From Curtobacterium sp. MCLR17_032 (GTDB lineage: Bacteria; Actinomycetota; Actinomycetes; Actinomycetales; Microbacteriaceae), in NCBI RefSeq assembly GCF_003234795.2, contig NZ_CP126268.1, positions 2,852,001 through 2,916,000 on the forward strand: a stretch of 64,000 nt of DNA, given 5' to 3'. Both the position numbers and the translations under genes were made by a program. Of this stretch, positions 52,706 through 61,675 are shown one piece after another. Numbering within the stretch: position 1 is the stretch's first letter; each line of letters opens with the position of its first letter. The notes beneath the pieces were generated by a model. The model was not told the origin of the DNA. It saw only the letters and a program-made list of their open reading frames with translations, and made no database searches.

Positions 52706-53583
52706 CCCTTGACCGCCCCGGTGAGACCGCCGACGATCCGGCGCTGGAAGATCGTGAAGAAGACCAGCGCGGGGATCATCGACATGGACGTGAACGCCAG
52801 CACCTTCGCCGTGTCGACGGAGTACTGCGACGAGAACGCCTGCACACCGAGCGGCAGCGTGTAGCTGCCCTCGTTGTTGAGGATGAACAGCGGCAGGATG
52901 TAGCTGTTCCAGCTGGCGATGAACGCCAGGATCCCGACGGTGACGACGCCCGGCAGGGACAGCGGCACGATCATCCGGAAGAAGAACCCGAGGCGGCTGG
53001 CACCGTCGATGGACGCCGCTTCCTCGAGCTCGTCGGGGATCGCCCGGAGGAACGGCACCAGGATGATGACGGTCGTCGGCAGGGCGAAGGCGATCTGCGG
53101 CAGGATCACACCGGCCAGGCTGTCCGTCAGACCGAGGTCCTTGATGAGCAGGTACAGCGGGGTGATCGCGACGGTGATCGGGAACATCAGGCCGGCGGCG
53201 AACAGCGCGTACAGGGCACCGCGGCCGGCGAACCGGTAGCGGGCCAGGATGTAGCTGACCATCAGGCCGAGCACGACGACACCGACGGTCGTCGCGATCG
53301 CGCTGATCGCCGAGTTGCTGAGCTCCCGCCAGAAGATCGAGCTGCCGAGGACCGAGCCGTAGTTGCCCAGTTCGAACGGAGCCGGCAGACCGGCGGGGCT
53401 GGTGGTGATCTGCGAGTTCGTCCGGAAGCCGCCCAGCACGATGTACAGCACCGGGGCGAGGTTCGCGGCGACGAACAGGATCGCCACGACGTAGGTGAGC
53501 GGGTTGGCGCGACCGATGGCCGCGCTCGACCGGCGGTCACGCGTCGCCCGGCGCCCGGGGGCGACGATGCTCGTGGTGGCCAT
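52702..53583 (-). CDS. Sugar ABC transporter permease (MalG type)
   Basis: A 293-residue carbohydrate uptake (CUT1) permease with six transmembrane helices. The EAA loop is PDELEEAASIDGASRLGFFFRMIVPLS. N-terminal TYVVAILFVAANLAPVLYIV is helix 1. The ATG shares a base with the stop of the partner permease (TGATG). No ATPase gene is in the locus, so a shared MsiK-like ATPase elsewhere probably energises it, as usual for actinobacterial CUT1 systems. Confidence 0.94.
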   Translation of the reverse strand: MATTSIVAPGRRATRDRRSSAAIGRANPLTYVVAILFVAANLAPVLYIVLGGFRTNSQITTSPAGLPAPFELGNYGSVLGSSIFWRELSNSAISAIATTVGVVVLGLMVSYILARYRFAGRGALYALFAAGLMFPITVAITPLYLLIKDLGLTDSLAGVILPQIAFALPTTVIILVPFLRAIPDELEEAASIDGASRLGFFFRMIVPLSLPGVVTVGILAFIASWNSYILPLFILNNEGSYTLPLGVQAFSSQYSVDTAKVLAFTSMSMIPALVFFTIFQRRIVGGLTGAVKG

Positions 53584-54614
53584 CACTTCTTCCCTTCGGT
53601 GATCGCACCGGCGGTGTCCCGGCGGAGCACGAATCGTTGGTAGATGAGCGCGACGGCCAGGGAGATGATGAACATCACGACGGCGACGGCGCTGCCGAAC
53701 CCGTAGTTCCCGGAAGTACGGCCGTTCGCCACCATGTAGGTCGCCATGGTCGACGTGCCTGCGGTGGAGGCGATGTACTGCCCCCAGATGATGTAGACGA
53801 GGTCGAACAGCTGCAGCGACCCGATGATCGACAGGAACGCCCAGATGCGGATGGTCGGTCCGAGCAGCGGCAGGGTGATGCGCCGCTGGATCTGCCAGTA
53901 GCCGGCGCCGTCGATCGCAGCGGCCTCGAAGAGCTCCTCGGGGATGCTCTGCAGGCCGGCGAGGAACAGGATCACCGCGAAGCCGATGTACTTCCACGAG
54001 ATGATCACGAGCAGCGTCCAGATGGCGATGTCCGGGTTGGACAACCAGTCCGCGCGGAGACCACCGAGGCCGATGCCCTGGAGCAGGTCGTTCACGGCGC
54101 CGTTCGACTGGAGCAGCAGGCTCCAGCCGGTGCCGACGATGACCTCGGAGATCACGTACGGCACGAAGACCAGGACGCGGATGAGACCGCGGCCGTGCAT
54201 CTTCTGGTTGAGCAGGAGCGCGAGGACGATGGCGATCGGCCCCTGCAGCACCAGCGACAGGACGACGATGAAGCCGTTGTGCATGAGGACCGACCGGAAG
54301 GCCTGGTCCTGGAAGATGATGACGTAGTTCTGCAGGCCGACGAAGTCGGTGGGCGGGCCGTAGCCCTGCCACTTGAAGAACCCGTAGTACGCGGCCATGG
54401 CCACGGGCAGGATCACGAACGTGACGAAGACGATCACGGCGGGTCCGGCGAGGACGGCGATCTCCGCGCGCTGCCGCCAGTCCGCGAGCCGCTTGGCGGG
54501 CCGACGCCCGGCGGGGCGCGGTGCCGTGGAGGCACCGCGCCCTGCCTGCGTGGACCCCGCGCCGCGGTCCGACCCGGTGGCCGGGTCCGTGCCGAGCGAG
54601 GTGTCGAGGGTCAT
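53583..54614 (-). CDS. Sugar ABC transporter permease (MalF type)
   Basis: A 343-residue CUT1 permease partner with a long cytoplasmic N-terminal tail of about 50 residues and six transmembrane helices starting IAVLAGPAVIVFVTFVILPV. The EAA loop is PEELFEAAAIDGAGYWQIQRRITLPL. It follows the solute-binding lipoprotein gene by 2 nt and overlaps the second permease gene. The heterodimer with the 52702-53583 product should form the membrane channel. Confidence 0.94.
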   Translation of the reverse strand: MTLDTSLGTDPATGSDRGAGSTQAGRGASTAPRPAGRRPAKRLADWRQRAEIAVLAGPAVIVFVTFVILPVAMAAYYGFFKWQGYGPPTDFVGLQNYVIIFQDQAFRSVLMHNGFIVVLSLVLQGPIAIVLALLLNQKMHGRGLIRVLVFVPYVISEVIVGTGWSLLLQSNGAVNDLLQGIGLGGLRADWLSNPDIAIWTLLVIISWKYIGFAVILFLAGLQSIPEELFEAAAIDGAGYWQIQRRITLPLLGPTIRIWAFLSIIGSLQLFDLVYIIWGQYIASTAGTSTMATYMVANGRTSGNYGFGSAVAVVMFIISLAVALIYQRFVLRRDTAGAITEGKK

Positions 54615-54616
54615 GG

Positions 54617-55918
54617 TCAGCCCTTGGCCGCAGCCTGGTTGGTGGTGGTGACGATGTCCTTGGCGTTGCCCTTGCCGGCGAGGACGTCCACGACGCTGGT
54701 GTTCAGCGCGTTGCCGACGTTCTGGCCGTAGAGGGTGTCGAGGTACTGCGACACGAAGGGGGCGTCCTTGTACGCGGCGAGCGCCGTCTTCAGGTACGAC
54801 TCCGACACGACGGACTGGGCGTCCTGGTTGACGGGGATCGCCTGGAAGGCCTTGTAGTAGCCCTCCTGGTTGTCCTTCTGCACGATGAAGTTGAGGAAGT
54901 CGGTGCAGGCCTTCTTCGGGGCCTTCGCGGTGCAGGAGTAGCCGTCGACGCCACCCATCATCGACTTGGGGTCACCCTTGCCGCCGGACACGGCGGGGAA
55001 CGGGAACCAGCCGAGGTCCGGCAGCGGCTTGGCGTCCGGGGTCAGGGAGGAGATCACGCCCGGGTCCCACGCGCCCATGAGTTCCATGGCCGCCTTGTGG
55101 TTGGCGAGGAGACCGGCGGAGCTGCCGGCGCCCTGCTGTGCGGCGGTGGTGAGGAAGCCGTCGTTGAACGGCTTGGTGTCGTTGAAGGCCTCGAGGTCCT
55201 TGCCGGCCTTGGTCCAGCACGCGTTGTCGAACTTCAGCGACTCGGCGGCACCGGTCAGGGTCTTCTCGCTGCAGGCGCGGAGGGCGAAGTTGTAGTACCA
55301 GTGCGCGGCGGGCCAGGCGTCCTTCGCACCGACGGCGACCGGGTCGACGCCGGAGTCCTTGAGCTTGGCGATGTCGTCGTTGAGCTCGTCCATCGTGGTG
55401 GGCGTGCCCGTGATGCCGGCCTTCTCGAACAGGTCCTTCGAGTACCAGATGCCCTCGGGGAGCACGGCGACGGGCATGGCGTAGGTGCCGTCCTTCGCGT
55501 CGTAGCCCGAGAACGTGCCGGCGCTGATCGACTTCTTGGCGTCGGCGCTGATCGAGTCCTTGATGTCGAGCAGCTGTCCGGCGTTGATCATGGCGTTGAG
55601 CTTGCCGCCACCGCGCTGCAGGAAGACGTCGGGGCCGTCGCCGGAGTTCAGCGCGGTCTGGAGCTTGCCGTCCAGGTCCTCGTTCTGGATCGCCTGGATC
55701 TTGATCGTGACGTTCGGGTTCTTCTTCTCGAACGCCTTGACCGTGTCGGCCCAGTAGGCCTTGCCCGGACCGGTGGTGGAGTTGTGCCAGAAGGTCATCG
55801 TGACCTTGCCGTTGCCGCTGCCGTCGTCGGCGGCTCCGCCGCTCGAGCAGCCCGTGGCGAGCAGTGCGGTGCCGGCTGCGATGGCGATGGCCGCCGCGAA
55901 CCTGTTCTTCCTCGTCAT
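54617..55918 (-). CDS. Sugar-binding lipoprotein of the ABC transporter
   Basis: A 433-residue extracellular solute-binding protein, family 1. A signal peptide ends in the lipobox LLATGC with lipidated Cys24. The mature domain begins VTMTFWHNSTTGPGKAYW and includes NPNVTIKIQAIQNEDL and PDVFLQRGGGKLNAM. Three to four other cysteines (RACSEK, DNACWT, SCTAK, KKACTD) may form disulfides. It is first in the operon with the two permeases and the GH3 gene, opposite the LacI regulator. Confidence 0.95.
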   Translation of the reverse strand: MTRKNRFAAAIAIAAGTALLATGCSSGGAADDGSGNGKVTMTFWHNSTTGPGKAYWADTVKAFEKKNPNVTIKIQAIQNEDLDGKLQTALNSGDGPDVFLQRGGGKLNAMINAGQLLDIKDSISADAKKSISAGTFSGYDAKDGTYAMPVAVLPEGIWYSKDLFEKAGITGTPTTMDELNDDIAKLKDSGVDPVAVGAKDAWPAAHWYYNFALRACSEKTLTGAAESLKFDNACWTKAGKDLEAFNDTKPFNDGFLTTAAQQGAGSSAGLLANHKAAMELMGAWDPGVISSLTPDAKPLPDLGWFPFPAVSGGKGDPKSMMGGVDGYSCTAKAPKKACTDFLNFIVQKDNQEGYYKAFQAIPVNQDAQSVVSESYLKTALAAYKDAPFVSQYLDTLYGQNVGNALNTSVVDVLAGKGNAKDIVTTTNQAAAKG

Positions 55919-56002
55919 TGTGGAGTCCCTCGGTAGTCGTCGTTGACATGCGACCGCGAGGCCGCACGGAGAGCATGCCTGGCGCTCATTCGGCTTGTCA
56001 AT

Positions 56003-56022
56003 CGATTTCGATAACGATTTCG
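56003..56022. promoter_or_regulatory. Candidate LacI operator between divergent units
   Basis: CGATTTCG-ATAA-CGATTTCG is a direct repeat containing the CGATAACG-like words common in LacI-family operators. It lies between the sugar-transporter operon (start 55918) and the lacI-type gene (start 56073). The assignment is by position and resemblance. Confidence 0.5.
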
Positions 56023-56072
56023 GTCCGTGGCGGTCCGCGGCTGAGGACCCCTCGGCGGGGTACGGTGTCGAC

Positions 56073-57107
56073 GTGGATGCCATCGCCCGTCCGGCTCCCC
56101 TGCGGGGGCGGACCACCATCAGCGATGTCGCGCGGGCTGCCGGGGTCTCCGTCCCGACCGTGTCGAAGGTCATCAACGGACGCGACGGTGTCGCCGCCGC
56201 CACCTCGCAACGCGTGCTCGCGGTGATCGAGTCGCTCGGGTACGAGAGCTCCCTGGTCGCCCGCAGTCTCCGCCGCAGCCGCACGGACGTGATCGGCATC
56301 CTGGTCACCGAGTTCGAGCCGTTCTCGACCGAGTTGCTCAAGGGCATCTCGTCCGCCGCCGACGGCACCGGGTACGAGCTGCTCGCCTACGCCGGACTGG
56401 TCAGCGGCGAGGCACGCCCCGGCTGGGAGCGCCGCTCACTCTCCCGGCTCGCCGGCACCCTGATCGACGGCGCGATCGTCGTCACCCCCACCACCCTCAT
56501 GGCGAGCACCCCGATCCCCGTCGTGTCGATCGACCCGCACACCGGACCCGAGGGCCACGCCGCGATCGACTCCGACAACGTCGGCGGGGCGCGTGCCGCG
56601 ACCGAGCACCTCATCGCCCTCGGACACCGCCGGATCGCGCACATCCGCGGACGTGCCGACCTGGCCTCGGCCGAACTGCGCGAACTCGGGTACCGCCAGT
56701 CCCTCGAGGCCGCCGGCATCCCCTTCGACCCCGACCTGGTGTGCGTCGGCGACTACCAGACCGCCGCCACCGCCGAGGTCGCCCGCGAGCTGCTCTCCCG
56801 CCACGACCGGCCGACCGCGGTGTTCGCGGCCAACGACAGCTCGGCGATCGGGGTCCTGCAGGTCGCCGGCGAACTCGGGCTCCGCGTACCGCAGGACCTG
56901 TCCGTCGTGGGCTTCGACGACGTCCCCCAGGCCGCGAACGCCACTCCACCGCTGACGACGGTCGCGCAGCCGCTGCACGACCTCGGTGCCGAGGCGCTCC
57001 GCATGCTGCTGGAACTGCTCGGCGGCCGCGACGTGCCGGCGCACGTGCAGCTGCCGGCGTCGCTCGTGGTCCGCGCGAGCACGGCGCCGCCCCCGCCCGG
57101 TTCCTGA
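56073..57107 (+). CDS. LacI-family regulator of the sugar operon
   Basis: A 344-residue regulator. The N-terminal HTH is TTISDVARAAGVSVPTVSKVING with the hinge helix AVIESLGYESSLVARSLRR. The ligand-binding domain shows DVIGILVTEFEPF, ALGHRRIAHIRG, AVFAANDSSAIGVLQ and DLSVVGFDDVPQA. The start GTG 56073 is favoured because TACGGT (a -10) precedes it by 6 nt. A TTG at 55995 would place the putative operator inside the gene. It is divergent from the transporter operon and likely represses it. Confidence 0.93.
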   Translation: MDAIARPAPLRGRTTISDVARAAGVSVPTVSKVINGRDGVAAATSQRVLAVIESLGYESSLVARSLRRSRTDVIGILVTEFEPFSTELLKGISSAADGTGYELLAYAGLVSGEARPGWERRSLSRLAGTLIDGAIVVTPTTLMASTPIPVVSIDPHTGPEGHAAIDSDNVGGARAATEHLIALGHRRIAHIRGRADLASAELRELGYRQSLEAAGIPFDPDLVCVGDYQTAATAEVARELLSRHDRPTAVFAANDSSAIGVLQVAGELGLRVPQDLSVVGFDDVPQAANATPPLTTVAQPLHDLGAEALRMLLELLGGRDVPAHVQLPASLVVRASTAPPPPGS

Positions 57108-57545
57108 GGGCCCGGGCGCGGGACGCCGGCGTCTTCGCGAGACGCCGCGGACGTCGCGAGACGCCGCCACATTCCGCGGCGTCGCCGACACTCGGCGGCG
57201 TCACCCACGGACGGGGCGACGGACGGGAGGCGCGCAGCCCGCTCGCCCCGCGCCTCCCGTCCGCACCGCGAAACGCCCGCGTCTGCGCGAGACACCGCGA
57301 TCCTCCCGAGACGCCGCCACATTCCGCGGCGTCTCCCGCACCCGGCGGCGTCCCTCACAGACGACGGGCAGTCGGTCGCTTCGCGGGCCCATGGCACTCG
57401 GTCGAACCCATGGAACGTCTCGTCGGCCGGTCGCCCGTCGAGACAGTGCTCGGCCGGACTTGGTCGTGTCCGGCCGAGCTCCGTCTCACGCGATCCCCGC
57501 CGAACGGTCGATGCGTCGGGTCGTCTGGGCCCGTACGGTCGGAAG
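57108..57545. repeat. Intergenic repeat block with 150-bp duplication
   Basis: Two similar segments of about 95 bp (about 57118-57212 and 57268-57362) flank a REP element. Each includes the hairpin GACGCCGC-CACATTCC-GCGGCGTC (57160-57183 and 57310-57333), exactly 150 bp apart, and further CGCGAGAC words. A separate 11-bp hairpin CTCGGCCGGAC/GTCCGGCCGAG lies at 57449-57478. No gene is seen in this 438-bp gap. Confidence 0.8.
57221..57262. repeat. REP-like palindrome, copy 6
   Basis: Ends GGACGGGAGGC/GCCTCCCGTCC, 42 bp, with a partly unpaired centre, located within the duplicated block after the LacI gene. Confidence 0.85.
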
Positions 57546-58370
57546 ATGCTCCAGCGAACCGCCGCAGTCACCGCAGCCCTCGTGATCACGCTCGTCTCGG
57601 TCACGGGGTGCGCAGCCGGGCCGGGAGGCGCGGCCTCCTCCGCCACGACGGCGGAGGTCCCGCAGCTGGACCCGCAGGTCGCGTCCACGCTCGACGACGC
57701 ACTCCGCACCGTGCAGGCGAGCCCCGGCGTCGCGAGCGCGACGAACCGGATCGAGCTGCACCAGCGCTACACGGCCGCCGACGGAACGGACGTCACGCCC
57801 CCCGGCCTCGACGCATGGGACAACCGCGACGCCGGCCCGGCTGCACCGCCGCCCATCGGCGGTGTCTCCCCGGACGATCCCGTGCTCCCGCCGGTGCCCA
57901 CGCCCTCAGCTCGTCCCACACCCCCGGTCGGTGCGACCGAGACGCACTCGTTCTCGAGCGCCTTCGTGGTCACGATGGACCCAGACGCAACCCCTTCGGA
58001 AGCGACGGCGGTCCCGGTCGCGATGGCGGAGCGGATCGCCTGGACCGGTGTCACCCTCACGCTGCAGGTGCCGGCCGGGCCGGGACACGTCCTCTCCACC
58101 GTCACCTACTCGGGCACGTTCGACCAGCAGATCCCTGACGAAACGGCCCTCGGTGTCGCGTCCGGACTGGCGACGCTCGCCGCCACGCCAGGCGTGACCG
58201 GACTCGAGGCGAGCATTCCGCAGACGATGCGCATCGACTACGGCTCGCTGACGATCGGGGTCTCCCCGGCGGACGACGCCACGCTCGCGCGGGTACACGG
58301 GGTGATCGACGGGACCGCGTTCGCCGGGACGACGCTGCACGGGTCGTTCGGGAACGGGGCGAAGCCCTAG
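57546..58370 (+). CDS. Putative lipoprotein of unknown function
   Basis: A 274-residue protein with a short signal peptide and lipobox SVTGC (Cys22). The rest is Pro/Ala/Thr-rich with two recognisable repeats of a fold: SSAFVVTMDPDATPSEATAV, then TLQVPAGPGHVLSTVTYSG and MRIDYGSLTIGVSP. It has a hydrophilic, probably beta-rich character. It is not an obvious member of a named family. An eroded reading frame follows immediately after its stop. Confidence 0.75.
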   Translation: MLQRTAAVTAALVITLVSVTGCAAGPGGAASSATTAEVPQLDPQVASTLDDALRTVQASPGVASATNRIELHQRYTAADGTDVTPPGLDAWDNRDAGPAAPPPIGGVSPDDPVLPPVPTPSARPTPPVGATETHSFSSAFVVTMDPDATPSEATAVPVAMAERIAWTGVTLTLQVPAGPGHVLSTVTYSGTFDQQIPDETALGVASGLATLAATPGVTGLEASIPQTMRIDYGSLTIGVSPADDATLARVHGVIDGTAFAGTTLHGSFGNGAKP

Positions 58371-58874
58371 TCGGAGGCACGACTGCTGCTCGGCGCGCTC
58401 GTCGCTCTGGTGCTCCTGCAGGGCGGGGTCGCCTCGGTTGTGGCGGCGACAGTGGGTACCGCGATCCAACGCTCGCTGGCACCAGTCCAGGTCGCCGGCG
58501 GCAGCACATGCAAATCGGTGAGCGACGACTGAATGCGTCTCTCTCGGTCGGCTGTCGAGGAGAAAACCGGCACGGTGCTCCCGCGAGGCGCCCACCTCGT
58601 CGCCTCTGGCACCCGGCATACGCTCAAGTCATTCGAAGCGTGGGCTGTGGCGTGTGTCCCCGATGCACCGCGCTTGTTCGCGGAGGCGAGACGCAGCGGG
58701 TTCGTCGACGCAGATTCGGCGTTCTCGCCCTCACGCAACGACTGGTCAGGCAAGGGACCGGTGTCGCTTGAGCTCTGCAGGACCACGCAGTCAGACGGCG
58801 ATCAGTAGATCGATCTCGAGGGACGCTGCGACCAAGGCTCGTACGTCCATCTCGGGTACTTCCTCGACAAGTGA
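58371..58874 (+). pseudogene. Apparently eroded reading frame with in-frame stops
   Basis: In one frame, starting right after the lipoprotein stop, the sequence reads like a natural protein: a hydrophobic helix (LLLGALVALVLLQGGVASVV) and then polar protein-like text (AVEEKTGTVLPRGAHLVASG, APRLFAEARRSGFVDADSAF, IDLEGRCDQGSYVHLGYFLD). It is interrupted by TGA at 58530-58532 and TAG at 58806-58808 and lacks a good start. One decayed membrane or secreted protein, possibly once joined to or following the lipoprotein, is the simplest reading. Two or three tiny genes are also possible (an ATG follows the TGA at 58533). Confidence 0.5.
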
Positions 58875-58970
58875 GGACGCTCTGGTCTCACTCAACCATC
58901 CGCCACCGCGACGGTTCTCTCACTCCTTCGACGGATCCCCCACTGGTGTCGGTTGCGCCAGGCTCGATGC

Positions 58971-59360
58971 GTGAGTCAGATTCGACGTGCGCGGGTGTTC
59001 GCGTGGGGCATGCCTTCCATCGCCCTCGTCCTCATCGCCGGCCAAACGTTGGCGTGCGTCCTGGCGTACTTGCACACCGCTCCGATCGATGCTGCGTACC
59101 GAGCCACCGACGAGAGCGGCCGCGGGATCCTTCGTGCGCCGCCCGCCGACGTCATGGCTGCTGATCGGGCCCAGGGCATCACTTGGATGGCCTCGTTCCC
59201 GGTGGCTGTCGTGGCGACGCTCCTGGCAGCCCGGGCACTGGAGCGAGCTCGAGTTGCGGGTGACGCGTTGGTGTTCGCGTACCTCGTGACGGTCGTCGGC
59301 ATCTTCGGATGCGTCGCGGGTCTCGGCGTCGCCGCATTCGGAGTCCTCGAGATCCTGTGA
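58971..59360 (+). CDS. Small polytopic membrane protein
   Basis: A 129-residue protein starting at GTG 58971 (VSQIRRARVFAWGMP). Three hydrophobic segments are visible: ALVLIAGQTLACVLAYL, WMASFPVAVVATLLAARAL and VFAYLVTVVGIFGCVAGLG. Between helices 1 and 2 lies a polar loop of about 40 residues (HTAPIDAAYRATDESG...). No family is recognised. The ATG at 58953 would add six residues. No operon partner is evident. Confidence 0.65.
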   Translation: MSQIRRARVFAWGMPSIALVLIAGQTLACVLAYLHTAPIDAAYRATDESGRGILRAPPADVMAADRAQGITWMASFPVAVVATLLAARALERARVAGDALVFAYLVTVVGIFGCVAGLGVAAFGVLEIL

Positions 59361-59577
59361 CGCGGACTTCTCCAGACTGCAGCGAACGGGTTCACGACGC
59401 ACTCGTGAGCGGTGACCGCAGCGGCGTCCCCCGAGCCGATCGTCGACCGGGCACTGCTGTCGGAACTGACCGGGACGACCTCGTCCTCGCCGCGACCGGT
59501 GGACCGGCGTTCGGTGTCAGGGGCATCCTGTTCGCCATGCAACTCATCACCTCCAGGCGGAAGAAAGCGAAACGCGC

Positions 59578-60159
59578 ATGACCGAGCCGACGGCAACGAC
59601 GAAGCCGTGGTTCCGAGACAGGTACACCTGGAAGTTCCTCGGCGGCGCAGCACTGTTCCTCGCCGGGTTCATCGTCGCCCCGGTCTTCGGTGTCGTGTCC
59701 GTCTTCGGCTGCGTGTTCGGTCTCGTCGCGGACAACCACGCCATGCACGCTGACTCGCACCTGCGCAGCATCAGCGAGGTCACCACGGGGACCGTCATCG
59801 ACATCGACGTCCGGCACTACTCCGGCGCAGGCAAGACCGGAGGCCACACCGAATGCATCCCCATCGTGAAAGGTGAGGCCAACGGTTCACCCCACAGGTG
59901 GGAGCTGACGAACCACCCCGCCTGCAACGACTACTACACGGTCGGTGAACGGCTGCAGGTGATGTACGACCCGACTGACGTCGACCACGCTGGCGTCCGC
60001 TCGGACAAGATCCTCGCCACCTACCGGCACAACCTCGGCGTTGAGGTGCAGATCGGACTCATCGGCCTCGGGCTCAGCGCTGTTGGCGCTGCCTGCTGGA
60101 CATGGCTCCTCCGCCGAGAGAAGCGGAAGAAGAGAGGTGCCCAGCTCCGGCAGAGCTGA
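59578..60159 (+). CDS. DUF3592-like membrane protein
   Basis: A 193-residue protein with an N-terminal pair of hydrophobic segments (FLGGAALFLAGFIVAPVFGV and VFGCVFGLVA), a soluble beta-domain (TTGTVIDIDVRHYSG through YTVGERLQVMYDPTDVDHAGV) and a C-terminal helix (IGLIGLGLSAVGAACWTWLL) with a basic tail. The central domain has the YDPxDP-like motif of DUF3592 proteins. Two cysteines (ECIP, ACND) may pair outside. The function is unknown. The 217 nt upstream (59361-59577) hold no convincing gene. Confidence 0.75.
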   Translation: MTEPTATTKPWFRDRYTWKFLGGAALFLAGFIVAPVFGVVSVFGCVFGLVADNHAMHADSHLRSISEVTTGTVIDIDVRHYSGAGKTGGHTECIPIVKGEANGSPHRWELTNHPACNDYYTVGERLQVMYDPTDVDHAGVRSDKILATYRHNLGVEVQIGLIGLGLSAVGAACWTWLLRREKRKKRGAQLRQS

Positions 60160-60280
60160 CGAGGTGGAGACCGCCGATGCACCTAGCCCGACATCGTCAT
60201 GCCCGACATGGAGGGACACGGTCGATTCCACCACCCCGACCTGATAAGTTCCCGCTCACAACAAATGCGGGAGGCCGTCG

Positions 60281-61519
60281 ATGGAGACGCAGCACGACAC
60301 AGCACACCGGTCCGGCGAGCTCATCGTCACCGTGACCGACGCCGACGGCACACCCCGGGCAGGCACCGAGGTCGTCGTGGAACAGCGGCGTCACGAGTTC
60401 GGGTTCGGCAACATCGGGTTCGACTTCATCGGCCTCGCGAACGGCGAGCACGACCCCGACGACGTCGGCACCCCCGAGCTCGCCGACCTCTGGCTCGACG
60501 TCTTCAACACCGCCACCCTGCCGTTCTACTGGGGCCGCTTCGAACCCGAGCGCGGCCGCCCCGACACCGAGCGGCTCCAGCGGACGGCCGCGTGGTTCCG
60601 TGACCGCGGCGTCGCGACGAAGGGCCACCCGCTGGTCTGGCACACCGTGCAGCCGGACTGGTTGCTCGGGCTGGACACCGACGAGGTCGAGCGGCTGCAG
60701 CGCGAACGGATCCGCCGCGAGGTGCGGGACTTCACCGGCCTCGTGGACACCTGGGACGCGATCAACGAGGTCGTGATCATGCCGCACTTCGCGAACGGCG
60801 ACAACGGGATCACGCCCCTCGCCCTGGCCCGCGGCCGCCTGGCGATGATCCGGATGGCGGTCGACGAGGCCCGCGCCACGAACCCGTCCGTCACGCTGCT
60901 GCTCAACGACTTCGACCTGTCGGACGCGTACGAGTGCCTGATCGAAGGCGTCCTGGAAGCCGGGATCGGCATCGACGCCATCGGCCTGCAGACCCACATG
61001 CACCAGGGCTACTGGGGCGAGGACACCATGCTCGCGATGGTGGACCGCTTCGCCCGGTACGGCCGGCCGCTGCACCTGACCGAGACCTCGCTGGTGTCCG
61101 GCGACCTGATGCCCGCACACATCGTCGACCTCAACGACCACCAGGTGGACTCGTGGCCCTCGACGCCCGAGGGCGAGGCACGCCAGGCCGACGAGCTGGA
61201 ACGGCACTACCGCAGCCTGGTCGGGCACCCCGCGGTCGAGGCGATCACCTACTGGGGCATCACCGACCGGGGCGCCTGGCTGAACGCGCCGATCGGCCTG
61301 GTGCGAGCAGACGGCACGCCGAAGCCGTCCTACGACGCCCTCCGTCGCCTGGTGAAGGACGATTGGTGGACGGGGCCGACGACCCTCCGCACGGACGACT
61401 CCGGGCGCGCACGGCTGCGCGGGTTCCGGGGCGAGTACGCGGTGCGCGCCGGCAGCGCGGAGTCCACGGTCACGATCGGGCGGGACGCGCCGACGGCGGT
61501 CCGGCTGACCGCGGACTGA
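60281..61519 (+). CDS. Intracellular endo-1,4-beta-xylanase, GH10
   Basis: A 412-residue GH10 enzyme without a signal peptide. Catalytic acid/base Glu163 is in WDAINEVV and the nucleophile Glu268 in LHLTETSL; HPLVWHTVQPDWL and IGLQTHMHQGYW line the subsites. An N-terminal beta-domain of about 40 residues precedes the barrel (LIVTVTDADGTPRAGTEVVV). GGGAGG lies 7 nt before the ATG. It should cleave imported xylo-oligosaccharides in the cytosol and is followed by a LacI regulator. Confidence 0.93.
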   Translation: METQHDTAHRSGELIVTVTDADGTPRAGTEVVVEQRRHEFGFGNIGFDFIGLANGEHDPDDVGTPELADLWLDVFNTATLPFYWGRFEPERGRPDTERLQRTAAWFRDRGVATKGHPLVWHTVQPDWLLGLDTDEVERLQRERIRREVRDFTGLVDTWDAINEVVIMPHFANGDNGITPLALARGRLAMIRMAVDEARATNPSVTLLLNDFDLSDAYECLIEGVLEAGIGIDAIGLQTHMHQGYWGEDTMLAMVDRFARYGRPLHLTETSLVSGDLMPAHIVDLNDHQVDSWPSTPEGEARQADELERHYRSLVGHPAVEAITYWGITDRGAWLNAPIGLVRADGTPKPSYDALRRLVKDDWWTGPTTLRTDDSGRARLRGFRGEYAVRAGSAESTVTIGRDAPTAVRLTAD

Positions 61520-61566
61520 CGGCCGACGACGGACTGCCGGTGCGGGATGCCGACGCGACCGCCGTC

Positions 61567-61607
61567 GGACGGGAGGCGCGGGACCGGTCGTGACGCGCCT
61601 CCCGTCC
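61567..61607. repeat. REP-like palindrome, copy 7
   Basis: Ends GGACGGGAGGC/GCCTCCCGTCC, 41 bp, between the GH10 stop and the LacI start on the same strand. Confidence 0.85.
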
Positions 61608-61675
61608 GACACGGACCCGGTTCCCCCGCGCGGCGACCCGCCGAGCGGCTGCCGCCACCGCGCTACGGTGCTCTC

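Noticed and set aside
55995..56072. TTG start for the LacI-type regulator
   Set aside because: It would translate through the candidate operator; a -10 followed by GTG at 56073 is a better fit.
58530..58532. TGA in the eroded frame as a selenocysteine codon
   Set aside because: No SECIS-like hairpin directly after it and no selenoprotein family match; a second stop (TAG) follows in the same frame.
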